A stretch of 64,000 nt of DNA from Cupriavidus pauculus (GTDB taxonomy: Bacteria > Pseudomonadota > Gammaproteobacteria > Burkholderiales > Burkholderiaceae). The stretch spans positions 744,001 to 808,000 of the forward strand of contig NZ_CP033970.1 of the NCBI RefSeq assembly GCF_003854935.1, read 5' to 3'. This document shows positions 56,453 through 64,000 of the stretch, in pieces. The notes below the pieces were generated by a model. The model saw only the letters and a program-made list of their open reading frames with translations, made no database searches and was not told the DNA's origin. The translations under genes and the position numbers were made by a program. Every line of letters begins with the position of its first letter. Position 1 is the stretch's first letter.

Positions 56453-57529
56453 GTGAAGACCCCAGCCAGCCTTTGGCTGCTAGCGGCCGGGCTGCTGCCC
56501 TGCGCCGCGTACGCCGGCTCCGGCGTGACGCTCTATGGCCTCGTCGACTCGGCGGTGCGCTATACGTCCAATATCGATGGCCGCCACCATTCGCAGGTGG
56601 GCGTGCTGTCCAGCGGCATGGCCGCCAGCCGCTTCGGCCTGAAGGGCGACGAAGACCTGGGCGGCGGCATCCATGCCATCTTCCAGCTGGAGGCCGGCTT
56701 CGGCAGCGATACCGGCAAGATGAACTACGACGCACTGTTCGGACGCCAGGCCTGGGTGGGCCTGAGCGGACACTGGGGCAGCCTGACCTTTGGCCGCCAG
56801 TACAACGCGCTGAACAACATCGCCTGGGAATTCGACCCGCTGGCCAAGGGCTGGGGGCTGTTCTGGTCCGACCCGCTCTACATCGGCGGCGACATCTTCT
56901 TCCAGGACTACCGGATCAACAACAGCGTGGTCTACCAGAAGCAGGTGGGCCCGTTCTCTGTCCAGCTCGACTATGGCGCGGGCGAGCAGCCCGGCACGCT
57001 GGCGCGCGGCACCACGCTGGGCGGCGGGGTGAAGTACCAGCAGGGCGCGCTAGCGCTGGGCGTGGCGTACGACCAGCGCCGCAGCGACGACGGCGCCAAC
57101 ACCGTGCGCAACTACTCGGTGGGCGGCTCGTATGCGATGGGCAAGGCCACCGCCTATGCCGGCCACCTGGGGCGGCGCGAATCGGGCCAGGACGCGCGCT
57201 TCAACATCTCGTACGTGGGCCTGGGCTACCAGCTCACGCAGGCGCTGCACCTGTCAGGCGCCTACTACCGCTATCGCCAGTCAGGCAACGTCACCACGCA
57301 ATTCCTGGATGTACCGGTACACCTGGGCGCCGGCAATGCCGACAGCGTCGCGCTGGTGGCCGACTACGCGCTCTCCAAGCGCACGAGCGTGTACCTGGAG
57401 TCAGACGTGGTGGTGGCGCGCGGCGGCACGGTGGGCCGCGAGACCGAGTACTGGGCAGGCACGCCGGTCACCGATGTCAGCCGCAGCACGCGCGTGGGCG
57501 TGATGGTCGGCATGCGGCATCAGTTCTGA
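56453..57529 (+). CDS. Gram-negative trimeric porin
   Basis: This 358-residue outer-membrane protein has a signal peptide (KTPASLWLLAAGLLPCAAYA) and a 16-stranded barrel. The first strand SGVTLYGLVDSAVRYTSN, the SRFGLKGDEDLGGG and LFGRQAWVGLSG blocks and the terminal VGVMVGMRHQF are typical of Burkholderiales porins. It allows diffusion of small solutes. The start is GTG, 6 bases after GGAGGA. The 3' end overlaps the convergent FrnE-like gene by 10 bases. Confidence 0.92.
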   Translation: MKTPASLWLLAAGLLPCAAYAGSGVTLYGLVDSAVRYTSNIDGRHHSQVGVLSSGMAASRFGLKGDEDLGGGIHAIFQLEAGFGSDTGKMNYDALFGRQAWVGLSGHWGSLTFGRQYNALNNIAWEFDPLAKGWGLFWSDPLYIGGDIFFQDYRINNSVVYQKQVGPFSVQLDYGAGEQPGTLARGTTLGGGVKYQQGALALGVAYDQRRSDDGANTVRNYSVGGSYAMGKATAYAGHLGRRESGQDARFNISYVGLGYQLTQALHLSGAYYRYRQSGNVTTQFLDVPVHLGAGNADSVALVADYALSKRTSVYLESDVVVARGGTVGRETEYWAGTPVTDVSRSTRVGVMVGMRHQF

Positions 57530-58173
57530 CCCTGCGCCTCGCGGGCAATCTCGCGGATGGCCTGCTCGAACGCCTCCACCGGCTGGCCGCCGGTGACGAG
57601 GTAGCGGTTGTTGAAGATCACGGACGGCACCGACTGGATGCCCATGCCCTGGTACTCACGCTGCTCGGCCCGCACTTCGTCGGCGTAGGCGTCGGACTCC
57701 AGGATGCGGCGCGCCTCGGCGGCGTCCAGCCCCACGGACGCGGCGGCCTCCCGCAGCACGTCGTGGCTGCTGGGGTCCTTGCCGTCGCCGTGGTACGCCT
57801 GCAGCAGCGCCTGCTTCAGCGGGAGCTGCCGGCCCTGCGTGGCGGCCCATTGCAGCAGCCGGTGTGCGTCGAACGTGTTGTAGACAAAGTCGCGCGGGCC
57901 GAAGTTGAACCCGACGCTGGCGCCGCGCTCGCGGATCATGGCCTGCGTCTCGGCAATCTGGGCCGGCGTGCGGCCGTACTTCTTGCCCAGGTAGTCGACG
58001 ATGGCCTCGCCCTGCGGGCCCATCTGCGGGTTCAGCTCGAACGGGTGCATGACCACCTGGGCGTCCACCACGTCGCGGGTGCGCTCCAGCGCCTGCATCA
58101 GCGACGCCAGGCCGATGGCGCACCATGGGCAGGCGATATCCGAGACAAAGTCGATCCTGAGTGACTGGGGCAT
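57520..58173 (-). CDS. DsbA-family oxidoreductase, FrnE-like
   Basis: This 217-residue protein has a thioredoxin fold with inserted helical domain. The active site CPWC is at residues 15-18 and the cis-proline loop is in GIQSVPSVIFNNRY. No signal peptide is present, so it is cytoplasmic like FrnE, which acts as a disulfide isomerase or oxidant-tolerance factor. The start at 58173 gives the usual family length. Confidence 0.9.
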   Translation of the reverse strand: MPQSLRIDFVSDIACPWCAIGLASLMQALERTRDVVDAQVVMHPFELNPQMGPQGEAIVDYLGKKYGRTPAQIAETQAMIRERGASVGFNFGPRDFVYNTFDAHRLLQWAATQGRQLPLKQALLQAYHGDGKDPSSHDVLREAAASVGLDAAEARRILESDAYADEVRAEQREYQGMGIQSVPSVIFNNRYLVTGGQPVEAFEQAIREIAREAQGQN

Positions 58174-58314
58174 GGCATGGTCCGGGCGGCGCCGGCTTTC
58201 AGAACGGGGACGCGACAGCTTAGTCCGAATTGCCAATGCGTGCAGGCGCCCACCCGATCACCCCTCGCCCTATACTGGTTCTGGCGCGCCGATCATTCGC
58301 GCCAGGAGGCAGCC

Positions 58315-58509
58315 ATGGGACGCAAATACATCGATTGCCGCGAGTTTCCCAGCGAGAAGAACTGCACGGTCGCATTGAGCGCCGACACGGAGGACGAGCT
58401 GCTGGAAGCAGCCGTGCAGCACGCGGTGCAGGTTCACGACCACCAGGACTCGCCCGAACTGCGCAGCCAGCTCAAGGCGTGTTTCAAGGAGGGTGCGCCG
58501 CCGGCATGA
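58315..58509 (+). CDS. DUF1059 small protein
   Basis: This 64-residue protein (MGRKYIDCREFPSEKNCTVALSADTEDELLEAAVQHAVQVH) has the DUF1059 pattern, including Cys8 and Cys17 and a HDHQDSPELRSQLKACF end. It may bind metal. AGGAGG precedes the ATG by 5 bases. A TATACT box near 58270 is a possible -10 element. Confidence 0.85.
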   Translation: MGRKYIDCREFPSEKNCTVALSADTEDELLEAAVQHAVQVHDHQDSPELRSQLKACFKEGAPPA

Positions 58510-58783
58510 CGGCGGCACTGCGCAGGGGCGACGGACGCCGGCGCAAGTCCGCGGCCGCCGCCCCTGTCTGCCCGGCCATCCCCCCTGCCATCCCCCGCCA
58601 TTCCCCCCCTTGGCCCGCCTGCGCAACCGCGACGGCCATAAATTCCCGCCTTTGTGAAATCTGCACGGCCTGCCGGGCCGGGAATCCGCGCTGCGGGGCT
58701 GGCCCCCTTTGGCGGCGCCGGGACCGGAATATGCATGGTCCGGCCATCCAACACAGCGCCGCAGGCGTCCAAGGAGTGTCGAG

Positions 58784-59080
58784 ATGGCAGACCATGATGC
58801 CGTGGTACGGCTCTATGCCACCCAGATCGTCGAGAAGGCCGATGCCGCCCAGCAGGGCGAGCCGGTGTCCGCGCTGGCCACGTCCGAGATCGACAAGGCG
58901 ATGATGCATTTCCGCACGCTCGATGGCGGCCGGTCCACCGGCGCGCTGCTGCGCCAGCTGGTTGGCGCGCTGCGCGAGGCGGCCGGGCAGCGCGGGCGGG
59001 CCGAATCGGCACGGCTGGTCATCCTGATCGCGGCCGACTATGCGTCGGAAGCGTCGCAGGCGCATCCTGGCGGGGGCTAG
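58784..59080 (+). CDS. Helical hypothetical protein
   Basis: This 98-residue protein is predicted all-helical and cytoplasmic, with a DHDAVVRLYATQIVEKADAAQQGEP start and an LVILIAADYASEAS segment. I do not recognise it. AAGGAG lies 8 bases before the ATG. It stands alone between small genes. Confidence 0.6.
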   Translation: MADHDAVVRLYATQIVEKADAAQQGEPVSALATSEIDKAMMHFRTLDGGRSTGALLRQLVGALREAAGQRGRAESARLVILIAADYASEASQAHPGGG

Positions 59081-59209
59081 GTCGCGCGAGGGAGCCTGGA
59101 GGGGTAGGAGCCGCCTGACAGCGGGATCGGACAGCCACCGTCGCACCGCCCGCGCGCCGGTCCTTACCATGGAAGCAGGCTCAACAAGGCGCCCTGCGCC
59201 GCACCCGCC

Positions 59210-59701
59210 ATGGACCTTTCGGTCGATTGGGGCAACCTGCTCCACTTCAGCATTTCGCCGCTCGAAACCATGCTGCGCGGCACGCTGATGTACTGGTTCC
59301 TGTTCCTGATGTTCCGCTTTGTCGCCCGGCGCGACGTGGGCTCGCTTGGCATTGCCGACCTGCTGATCGTGGTGATCGTGGCCGATGCCGCGCAGAACGG
59401 CATGGCCGGCAAGGGTGACAGCGTGGCCGACGCCGCGCTGCTGGTGGGCACGCTGGTGGCCTGGAACCGGCTGTTCGACCTGGGCGCGTGGCTGTCGCCC
59501 GCGATCCGGCGCTTTGTCACACCGCAGAAGGTGGTGCTGGTGCGCAACGGCAAGAAGGTGGTGCGCAACATGGAGCGCCACACGATCACCGACGAGGAAC
59601 TGGCCGCGCAGCTGCGCGAGAAGGGCGTGGAGTCGTACCGGCACGTCAAGGTCATGTACCTGGAGCCCGACGGCAAGATCAGCGTCATCACTGACGACTA
59701 G
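59210..59701 (+). CDS. DUF421 (YetF-like) membrane protein
   Basis: This 163-residue protein has an N-terminal membrane part with three helices (LMYWFLFLMFRFVARRDVGSLGIADLLIVVIVADAA) and a C-terminal DUF421 domain (VTPQKVVLVRNGKKVVRNMERHTITDEELAAQLREKGVESYRHVKVMYLEPDGKISVI). The domain order matches YetF/YcaP. Function is unknown. It converges with the cyo operon. Confidence 0.88.
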   Translation: MDLSVDWGNLLHFSISPLETMLRGTLMYWFLFLMFRFVARRDVGSLGIADLLIVVIVADAAQNGMAGKGDSVADAALLVGTLVAWNRLFDLGAWLSPAIRRFVTPQKVVLVRNGKKVVRNMERHTITDEELAAQLREKGVESYRHVKVMYLEPDGKISVITDD

Positions 59702-59715
59702 CCCGGCCTCCACAG

Positions 59716-59754
59716 CAAAAAAGGACAGGCCGTGCGGGGAACGCACGTCTGTCC
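59716..59754 (-). terminator. Intrinsic terminator of the cyo operon
   Basis: On the minus strand GGACAG-CGTGCG type arms (59723-59736 with 59742-59754) enclose a short loop and are followed by six T residues. It lies 40 bases after cyoD. It could also act on the convergent DUF421 gene. Confidence 0.82.
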
Positions 59755-59794
59755 TGTCAAGAACCGGCTCCAGCCCGAGCCGGGCACAGATGCC

Positions 59795-60157
59795 TCAGCC
59801 TGGCGCGCGCGCCCCAGCTGGCACGGACGGCATCGGCATCATGTTCTGGTTGGCGTTGTGCATGACCCACAGCGACCCCGACACGACGATGGCGATCAGG
59901 CCCACCGTGCACGCGAAGATCGCCGTATTGCCGCGCTGGCCGCGGCGCGGCCCCAGGTGAAGAAAGTACACGAGCTGCACCAGCAGCTGCACCACGCACA
60001 GCGCCACGATCAGCGCCAGCCCGGCGCGCGGCGGCAGCAGCCGGCCCATCACGGCACCAAACGACAGGAACGTCAGCACCAGCGACAGCGCGTAGCCGAT
60101 CAGGTGGCTGCGCAGGCTGCCATGGGCGGCAGGATGGATGGCTTCGGAATGGGACAT
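59795..60157 (-). CDS. cyoD: Cytochrome bo3 oxidase subunit IV
   Basis: This 120-residue protein has three membrane helices (LIGYALSLVLTFLSFGAVM, LALIVALCVVQLLVQLVYFLHL, IFACTVGLIAIVVSGSLWVM). The last matches CyoD. It assists assembly of the copper site. The stop of cyoC overlaps its start by one base (TGATG). It is the last gene of the operon; a heme O synthase gene (cyoE) does not follow. Confidence 0.92.
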   Translation of the reverse strand: MSHSEAIHPAAHGSLRSHLIGYALSLVLTFLSFGAVMGRLLPPRAGLALIVALCVVQLLVQLVYFLHLGPRRGQRGNTAIFACTVGLIAIVVSGSLWVMHNANQNMMPMPSVPAGARAPG

Positions 60158-60819
60158 CACAGGAACTCCCGCAGGTAGACCACCGTGAACACGAAGATCC
60201 ACACCAGGTCCAGGAAATGCCAGAACAGGCTCAGGCAGGCCAGCCGGCGGCGCACCACGGCGTCCAGCCCGAACACCTGCACCTGGTTGACCATGACGAT
60301 GATCCACAGCAGGCCGGCGCTGACGTGCAGCCCGTGCGTGCCCACCAGCATGAAGAACGCCGACAGGTAGGCGCTGCGGTGCGGCCCCGCGCCCTCGTGC
60401 AGCAGTTCGCGGAATTCGTAGACCTCCATGCACACAAAGGCGGCGCCCAGCGCGAACGTCAGCACCAGCCAGCGGATCACGGCCTGCGGGGCGCCCTTGC
60501 CGGCTTCGTCCAGCTTCAGCATCGCCACGCCGAACGTCAGGCTGCTGGTCAGCAGCAGCACGGTCTCGGCCAGCACGAAGCGCAGGTCAAACAGCTCGCG
60601 CCCGGTGGGGCCGCCGGCCGTGCCGTGCAGCAGCACGCCGAACGTGGCAAACAGCGACGCGAAGATCAGGCAGTCGCTCATCAGGTAGATCCAGAACCCG
60701 AGCTTCAGCGTCGATGCCTGGGCCTGGGCGTGATGGTCGTGCCCGGCGTCGTGCGCAGGGGCGGCGGCCGCGTGCGGCACGTCCGCCGCGCCGGCCTGGA
60801 GTTTCAGGATGGTGGTCAT
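60157..60819 (-). CDS. cyoC: Cytochrome bo3 oxidase subunit III
   Basis: This 220-residue protein has five hydrophobic helices. The LKLGFWIYLMSDCLIFASLFATFGVL start, the CMEVYEFRELLHEG block and GTHGLHVSAGLLWIIVMV with WHFLDLVWIFVFTVVYL are diagnostic of subunit III. It supports the stability of subunit I. A short His-rich N-terminal extension (HDAGHDHHAQAQ) is seen. It starts 3 bases from the end of cyoB. Confidence 0.94.
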   Translation of the reverse strand: MTTILKLQAGAADVPHAAAAPAHDAGHDHHAQAQASTLKLGFWIYLMSDCLIFASLFATFGVLLHGTAGGPTGRELFDLRFVLAETVLLLTSSLTFGVAMLKLDEAGKGAPQAVIRWLVLTFALGAAFVCMEVYEFRELLHEGAGPHRSAYLSAFFMLVGTHGLHVSAGLLWIIVMVNQVQVFGLDAVVRRRLACLSLFWHFLDLVWIFVFTVVYLREFL

Positions 60820-60821
60820 GG

Positions 60822-62816
60822 TCAGTTGGCTCCCCGGGCGGCCAGCGCGGCGCCCAGCTGGGCGTGGCGGGCCTGTTCGATGCGCGCTACCTCGGCGGCC
60901 GGCACGTAGTAGTCCACGTCGCGGTCGTAGCTGCGGGCGATGAACGTCAGGATCATCGCCACCAGACCAAAGCCGGCCAGCCACCAGATGTGCCAGACCA
61001 GCGCGAAGCACAGCACCAGCCCGAACGCCGACACGATGAACCCCGCCGACGTGTTGCGCGGCATGTGGATGTCCGCGTACGGCGCGTCGACCCGGTAGGC
61101 GCGGCCGGTCTCCTTGTCGTCCCAGTGCTGCTCCAGCGACGTGATCTGCGGCACGTGCGCGAAGTTGTAGAACGGCGCCGGCGACGCGGTGGCCCATTCC
61201 AGGCTGCGGCCGCCCCATGGGTCGCCGGTCAGGTCGCGGTGCTGGTGGCGGTCGCGCACGCTGACAAAGAGCTGCCAGAGGATCGCCAGGATGCCGCAGC
61301 CGATGACCACGGCGCCCACCAGCGCGACGATCAGGTACGGCTGCCAGTCAGGGTTGTTGTAGTGGTTCATGCGCCGCGTCATGCCCTGCAGGCCCAGCGC
61401 GTAGAGCGGCATGAACGCCAGGTAGAAGCCCACCAGCCAGCACCAGAACGCCACCTTGCCCCAGAACTCGTTCAGCGTGAAGCCGAACACCTTGGGGAAC
61501 CAGAACGTCATGGCCGCCAGGCAGCCGAACACCACGCCGCCAATGATCACGTTGTGGAAGTGGGCGATCAGGAACAGGCTGTTGTGCAGCACGAAGTCCG
61601 CGCCCGGCACGGCCAGCAGCACGCCGGTCATGCCGCCCACGGCAAACGTGACCATGAAGCCGATGGTCCAGAGCGTGGACGAGTGGAAGCGGATGCGCCC
61701 CCGGTACATCGTGAACAGCCAGTTGAACAGCTTGACGCCGGTGGGAATCGAGATGATCGACGTCATGATGCCGAAGAACGCATTGACGCTGGCGCCCGAT
61801 CCCATCGTGAAGAAGTGGTGCAGCCAGACGAAGAACGACAGCACGCCGATGGACGACGTGGCGTACACCATCGACGTGTACCCGAACAGCGGCTTGCGCG
61901 AGAACGTGGCGATGATCTCCGAGAACGCGCCGAAGCACGGCAGGATCAGCACGTAGACCTCCGGGTGACCCCAGATCCAGATCAGGTTCACGTACATCAT
62001 CGCGTTGCCGCCCAGTTCGGTCGTGAAGATGTGCATGTCCAGGTAGCGGTCGGCCGCCAGCAGCGCCAGCGTGGCCGTCAGCACCGGGAAGATGGCCACG
62101 ATCAGGATGTTGGTGATCAGCGCCGTCCACGTGAACACCGGCATCTTCATCAGCGTCAGGCCCGGCGCGCGCATGCGCAGGATCGTCACGATGAAGTTGA
62201 TGCCGGTCAGCGTGGTGCCCAGCCCCGATATCTGCAGCGACCAGATGTAGTAGTCCACGCCCACGGTCGGGCTGTAACCGAGCCCGCTCAGCGGCGGATA
62301 GGCCACCCATCCAGTGGCCGCGAAGTCACCGACGAACATCGACAGCATGACCAGCACCGCGCCCATGGCCGACATCCAGAAGCTCAGCGAGTTGACGAAC
62401 GGGTACGCCACGTCGCGCGCGCCAATCTGCAGCGGCACGATCACGTTCATCAGACCCAGGATGAACGGCGTGGCGACGAAGAAGATCATGATCACGCCGT
62501 GCGCGGTGAAGATCTGGTCGTAGTGGTGCGGCGGCAGGTAGCCGGCCGCCTCGCCCACGGCAATGGCCTGCTGCGTGCGCATCATGATGGCGTCGGCAAA
62601 CCCGCGCAGCAGCATGACCAGCGCCAGCACGATGTACATCACGCCAATGCGCTTGTGGTCCACCGAGCAGATCCACTCGGTCCAGAGATAGCCCCACTTG
62701 CGGTAGCGCGTGATCGCGGCCAGCAGCGCGGCGCCGCCCAGCAGCACCGCCACCAGCGTGCCCATGATGATGGGCTCGTGCAGCGGAATGGCGTCGAGAG
62801 AAAGTTTTCCGAACAT
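60822..62816 (-). CDS. cyoB: Cytochrome bo3 ubiquinol oxidase subunit I
   Basis: This 664-residue catalytic subunit reduces oxygen to water and pumps protons. It has about fifteen helices. Copper and heme ligands are seen in [11 protein letters not shown] (His-Tyr cross-link pair), WLHHFFTMG and [10 protein letters not shown]. The [13 protein letters not shown] segment carries a heme b histidine. The length is nearly that of E. coli CyoB (663). It lies 6 bases after cyoA. Confidence 0.97.
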   Translation of the reverse strand: MFGKLSLDAIPLHEPIIMGTLVAVLLGGAALLAAITRYRKWGYLWTEWICSVDHKRIGVMYIVLALVMLLRGFADAIMMRTQQAIAVGEAAGYLPPHHYDQIFTAHGVIMIFFVATPFILGLMNVIVPLQIGARDVAYPFVNSLSFWMSAMGAVLVMLSMFVGDFAATGWVAYPPLSGLGYSPTVGVDYYIWSLQISGLGTTLTGINFIVTILRMRAPGLTLMKMPVFTWTALITNILIVAIFPVLTATLALLAADRYLDMHIFTTELGGNAMMYVNLIWIWGHPEVYVLILPCFGAFSEIIATFSRKPLFGYTSMVYATSSIGVLSFFVWLHHFFTMGSGASVNAFFGIMTSIISIPTGVKLFNWLFTMYRGRIRFHSSTLWTIGFMVTFAVGGMTGVLLAVPGADFVLHNSLFLIAHFHNVIIGGVVFGCLAAMTFWFPKVFGFTLNEFWGKVAFWCWLVGFYLAFMPLYALGLQGMTRRMNHYNNPDWQPYLIVALVGAVVIGCGILAILWQLFVSVRDRHQHRDLTGDPWGGRSLEWATASPAPFYNFAHVPQITSLEQHWDDKETGRAYRVDAPYADIHMPRNTSAGFIVSAFGLVLCFALVWHIWWLAGFGLVAMILTFIARSYDRDVDYYVPAAEVARIEQARHAQLGAALAARGAN

Positions 62817-62822
62817 GATGGG

Positions 62823-63818
62823 TCAGCGCTCCAGCGTGGTCTGCTGCGCCGGGAGCGGCGGCATGTTGGCGCCGGCAATGGCGCTCAGGGTGACCGGGCT
62901 GTCGGCCCGGCAGATGTCGCCGTTGCCGGCCATGTACTGGTCCACCACGCCCTGGAACAGGCGCGGGTCCACCTTGCCGTAGACGGTGACGGGGTCCTTG
63001 CTGCTGGGCTGCTCCAGCCGGCGGTAGGCCGCCGCGTCCAGCGTGTGGCCCGATGCGCGGGCGCGCGCCACCCAGGCGTCGAAATCGGCCCGCGACGTGG
63101 CAACGGTCCGGAAATGCATGTCCGAGAACCCCGCGCCGCTGTAGGCCGCCGAGCGGCCGTCGAACACGCCGGGCTGGTCGGCAATCAGGTGCAGCTTCGT
63201 CTGCATGCCGGCCATCGCATAGACCATGCTGCCCAGCCGCGGGATGAACAGCGCGTTCATCGTCGACTCGGCCGTGATGCGGAAGTTGACCGGCGTGCCC
63301 ACCGGGATCGGCAGTTCGTTCAGCGACGCCACGCCGTACTGCGGATAGATGAACAGCCACTTCCAGTCCAGCGCCACCACGTCCACCTGCAGCGGCGCGA
63401 CAGTCGATTCCAGCGGGCGGAACGGGTCCAGCTTGTGCGTGGTGTCCCAGATGATGATGCCCAGCAGCGCCACGATCACGCACGGGATGCCCCAGACCAC
63501 CACCTCGATCCGGGTGGAATGCGACCAGCGCGGCGCGTACGCGGCCCGGGTATTGCCTTCGCGGTAGCGCCACGCGAACACCAGCGTCAGGATGATCACG
63601 GGCACCACCACCAGCAGCATCAGCGCCGTGGCCAGCACGATCAGATTGCGCGTCTGAACGCCGATGGAGCCGCTGGGGTTCAGCAGGTCCCACGTGCAGC
63701 CGGTCAGGATCAGCGGCGCGATGGCGGCCAGGCAGGCGCCGGGCGGCAGGAACGATGAGGCGGCAGGACGGGACGGGGGGCGCCGACGCCCGCGCGGGTC
63801 GGCTGGTGGCTTACGCAT
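62823..63818 (-). CDS. cyoA: Cytochrome bo3 oxidase subunit II
   Basis: This 331-residue protein has a lipoprotein signal (APLILTGCTWDLLNP), two membrane helices (NLIVLATALMLLVVVPVIILTLVF and VVVWGIPCVIVALLGIIIW) and a periplasmic cupredoxin domain (DWKWLFIYPQYGVA, AMAGMQTKLHLIA). The Cu-A cysteines of cytochrome c oxidases are absent, which is typical of quinol oxidases. It forms the ubiquinol-oxidising interface. The N-terminal 45 residues are rich in Arg/Pro, longer than in E. coli. It starts at 63818. Confidence 0.94.
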   Translation of the reverse strand: MRKPPADPRGRRRPPSRPAASSFLPPGACLAAIAPLILTGCTWDLLNPSGSIGVQTRNLIVLATALMLLVVVPVIILTLVFAWRYREGNTRAAYAPRWSHSTRIEVVVWGIPCVIVALLGIIIWDTTHKLDPFRPLESTVAPLQVDVVALDWKWLFIYPQYGVASLNELPIPVGTPVNFRITAESTMNALFIPRLGSMVYAMAGMQTKLHLIADQPGVFDGRSAAYSGAGFSDMHFRTVATSRADFDAWVARARASGHTLDAAAYRRLEQPSSKDPVTVYGKVDPRLFQGVVDQYMAGNGDICRADSPVTLSAIAGANMPPLPAQQTTLER

Positions 63819-63868
63819 GTCAAACACCTTGGTTCGGGGGCGCAGGCGGGGTCCCGGCAACCGGGTAT

Positions 63869-63924
63869 TTGTATGGATTTGCCTGCGGTGTGGCGCATGC
63901 TAAGGTAAGACAACATCCATACAA
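63869..63924. promoter_or_regulatory. Widely spaced inverted repeat in the cyo divergent promoter region
   Basis: TTGTATGGAT (63869-63878) and ATCCATACAA (63915-63924) are perfect 10-base arms with 36 bases between. They sit between divergent starts at 63818 and 63938. The spacing suits binding of two dimers or looping by a redox or oxygen regulator. Confidence 0.45.
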
Positions 63925-63937
63925 GCGGAGTCTTGTC

Positions 63938-64000
63938 TTGCCTACAACGCAGCCCGTGCGCCCCGGCAACCCGCCGCCCGCCAAACCCGCGTGGATCGGC
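63938..64000 (+). CDS. Start of an unidentified gene, cut by the window end
   Basis: Twenty-one codons are open to the window end from a TTG at 63938 that lies 7 bases after GGAG. The reading is PTTQPVRPGNPPPAKPAWIG, a hydrophilic Pro-rich leader as often seen before the first helix of transporters. The product cannot be named. Confidence 0.4.
   Translation, partial: MPTTQPVRPGNPPPAKPAWIG

Overview
The window is GC-rich DNA from a beta-proteobacterium, most likely Burkholderiaceae and probably a Cupriavidus or Ralstonia relative. The grounds are the Burkholderia-type porin, the Bug-associated TctAB transporter permeases, the fdn-fdhE-selABC layout, a cytochrome bo3 operon and a DUF3079 protein. 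This placement is inferred from gene content, not from a database search.

Left part (1-11.4 kb): an exported metallo-hydrolase resembling methyl parathion hydrolase; a beta-propeller/TPR-regulator pair; a three-gene molybdenum aldehyde oxidoreductase of the PaoABC type without a visible Tat signal; a DMT exporter; small envelope proteins; a second lipoprotein-type metallo-hydrolase; and a secreted lipoprotein closed by a strong terminator.

Selenium block (11.5-23.3 kb): a selenocysteine formate dehydrogenase (alpha with in-frame UGA at 12176-12178 and a SECIS hairpin, then beta and gamma), fdhE, selA, selB, tRNA-Sec (selC, overlapping the 3' end of selB) and selD (overlapping a Tat-exported transglutaminase-like gene). 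All four dedicated selenocysteine genes and one selenoprotein sit in about 12 kb.

Middle (23.5-40.4 kb): a family 2 glycosyltransferase; an SGNH-hydrolase lipoprotein; tctAB preceded by two perfect GntR-like operators; a 2OG-Fe(II) oxygenase with a Fur-box-like site; fur; a DMT exporter; an orphan promoter/terminator pair that may mark a small RNA; a PadR-like regulator; a diguanylate cyclase; a zinc-ribbon protein; a 17-cysteine copper-storage-like protein; fumC; and an OmpR-type two-component system.

The most unusual locus is at 40.4-54.8 kb on the minus strand. It holds a two-partner-secretion adhesin (TpsA) with 129 exact copies of a PDGNGNG-type heptapeptide, its TpsB transporter, two HMW1C-like cytoplasmic N-glycosyltransferases, a methyltransferase-heptosyltransferase-like fusion and a small membrane protein. 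It looks like a dedicated adhesin synthesis, glycosylation and export cassette. The tpsA gene and the fusion gene each carry one apparent single-base frameshift. A NarL-type response regulator is divergent from tpsA.

Right end (56.4-64 kb): porin, FrnE-like DsbA protein, small conserved proteins, a DUF421 membrane protein, then cyoABCD (cytochrome bo3 ubiquinol oxidase) on the minus strand with its intrinsic terminator, and the first codons of a divergent gene.
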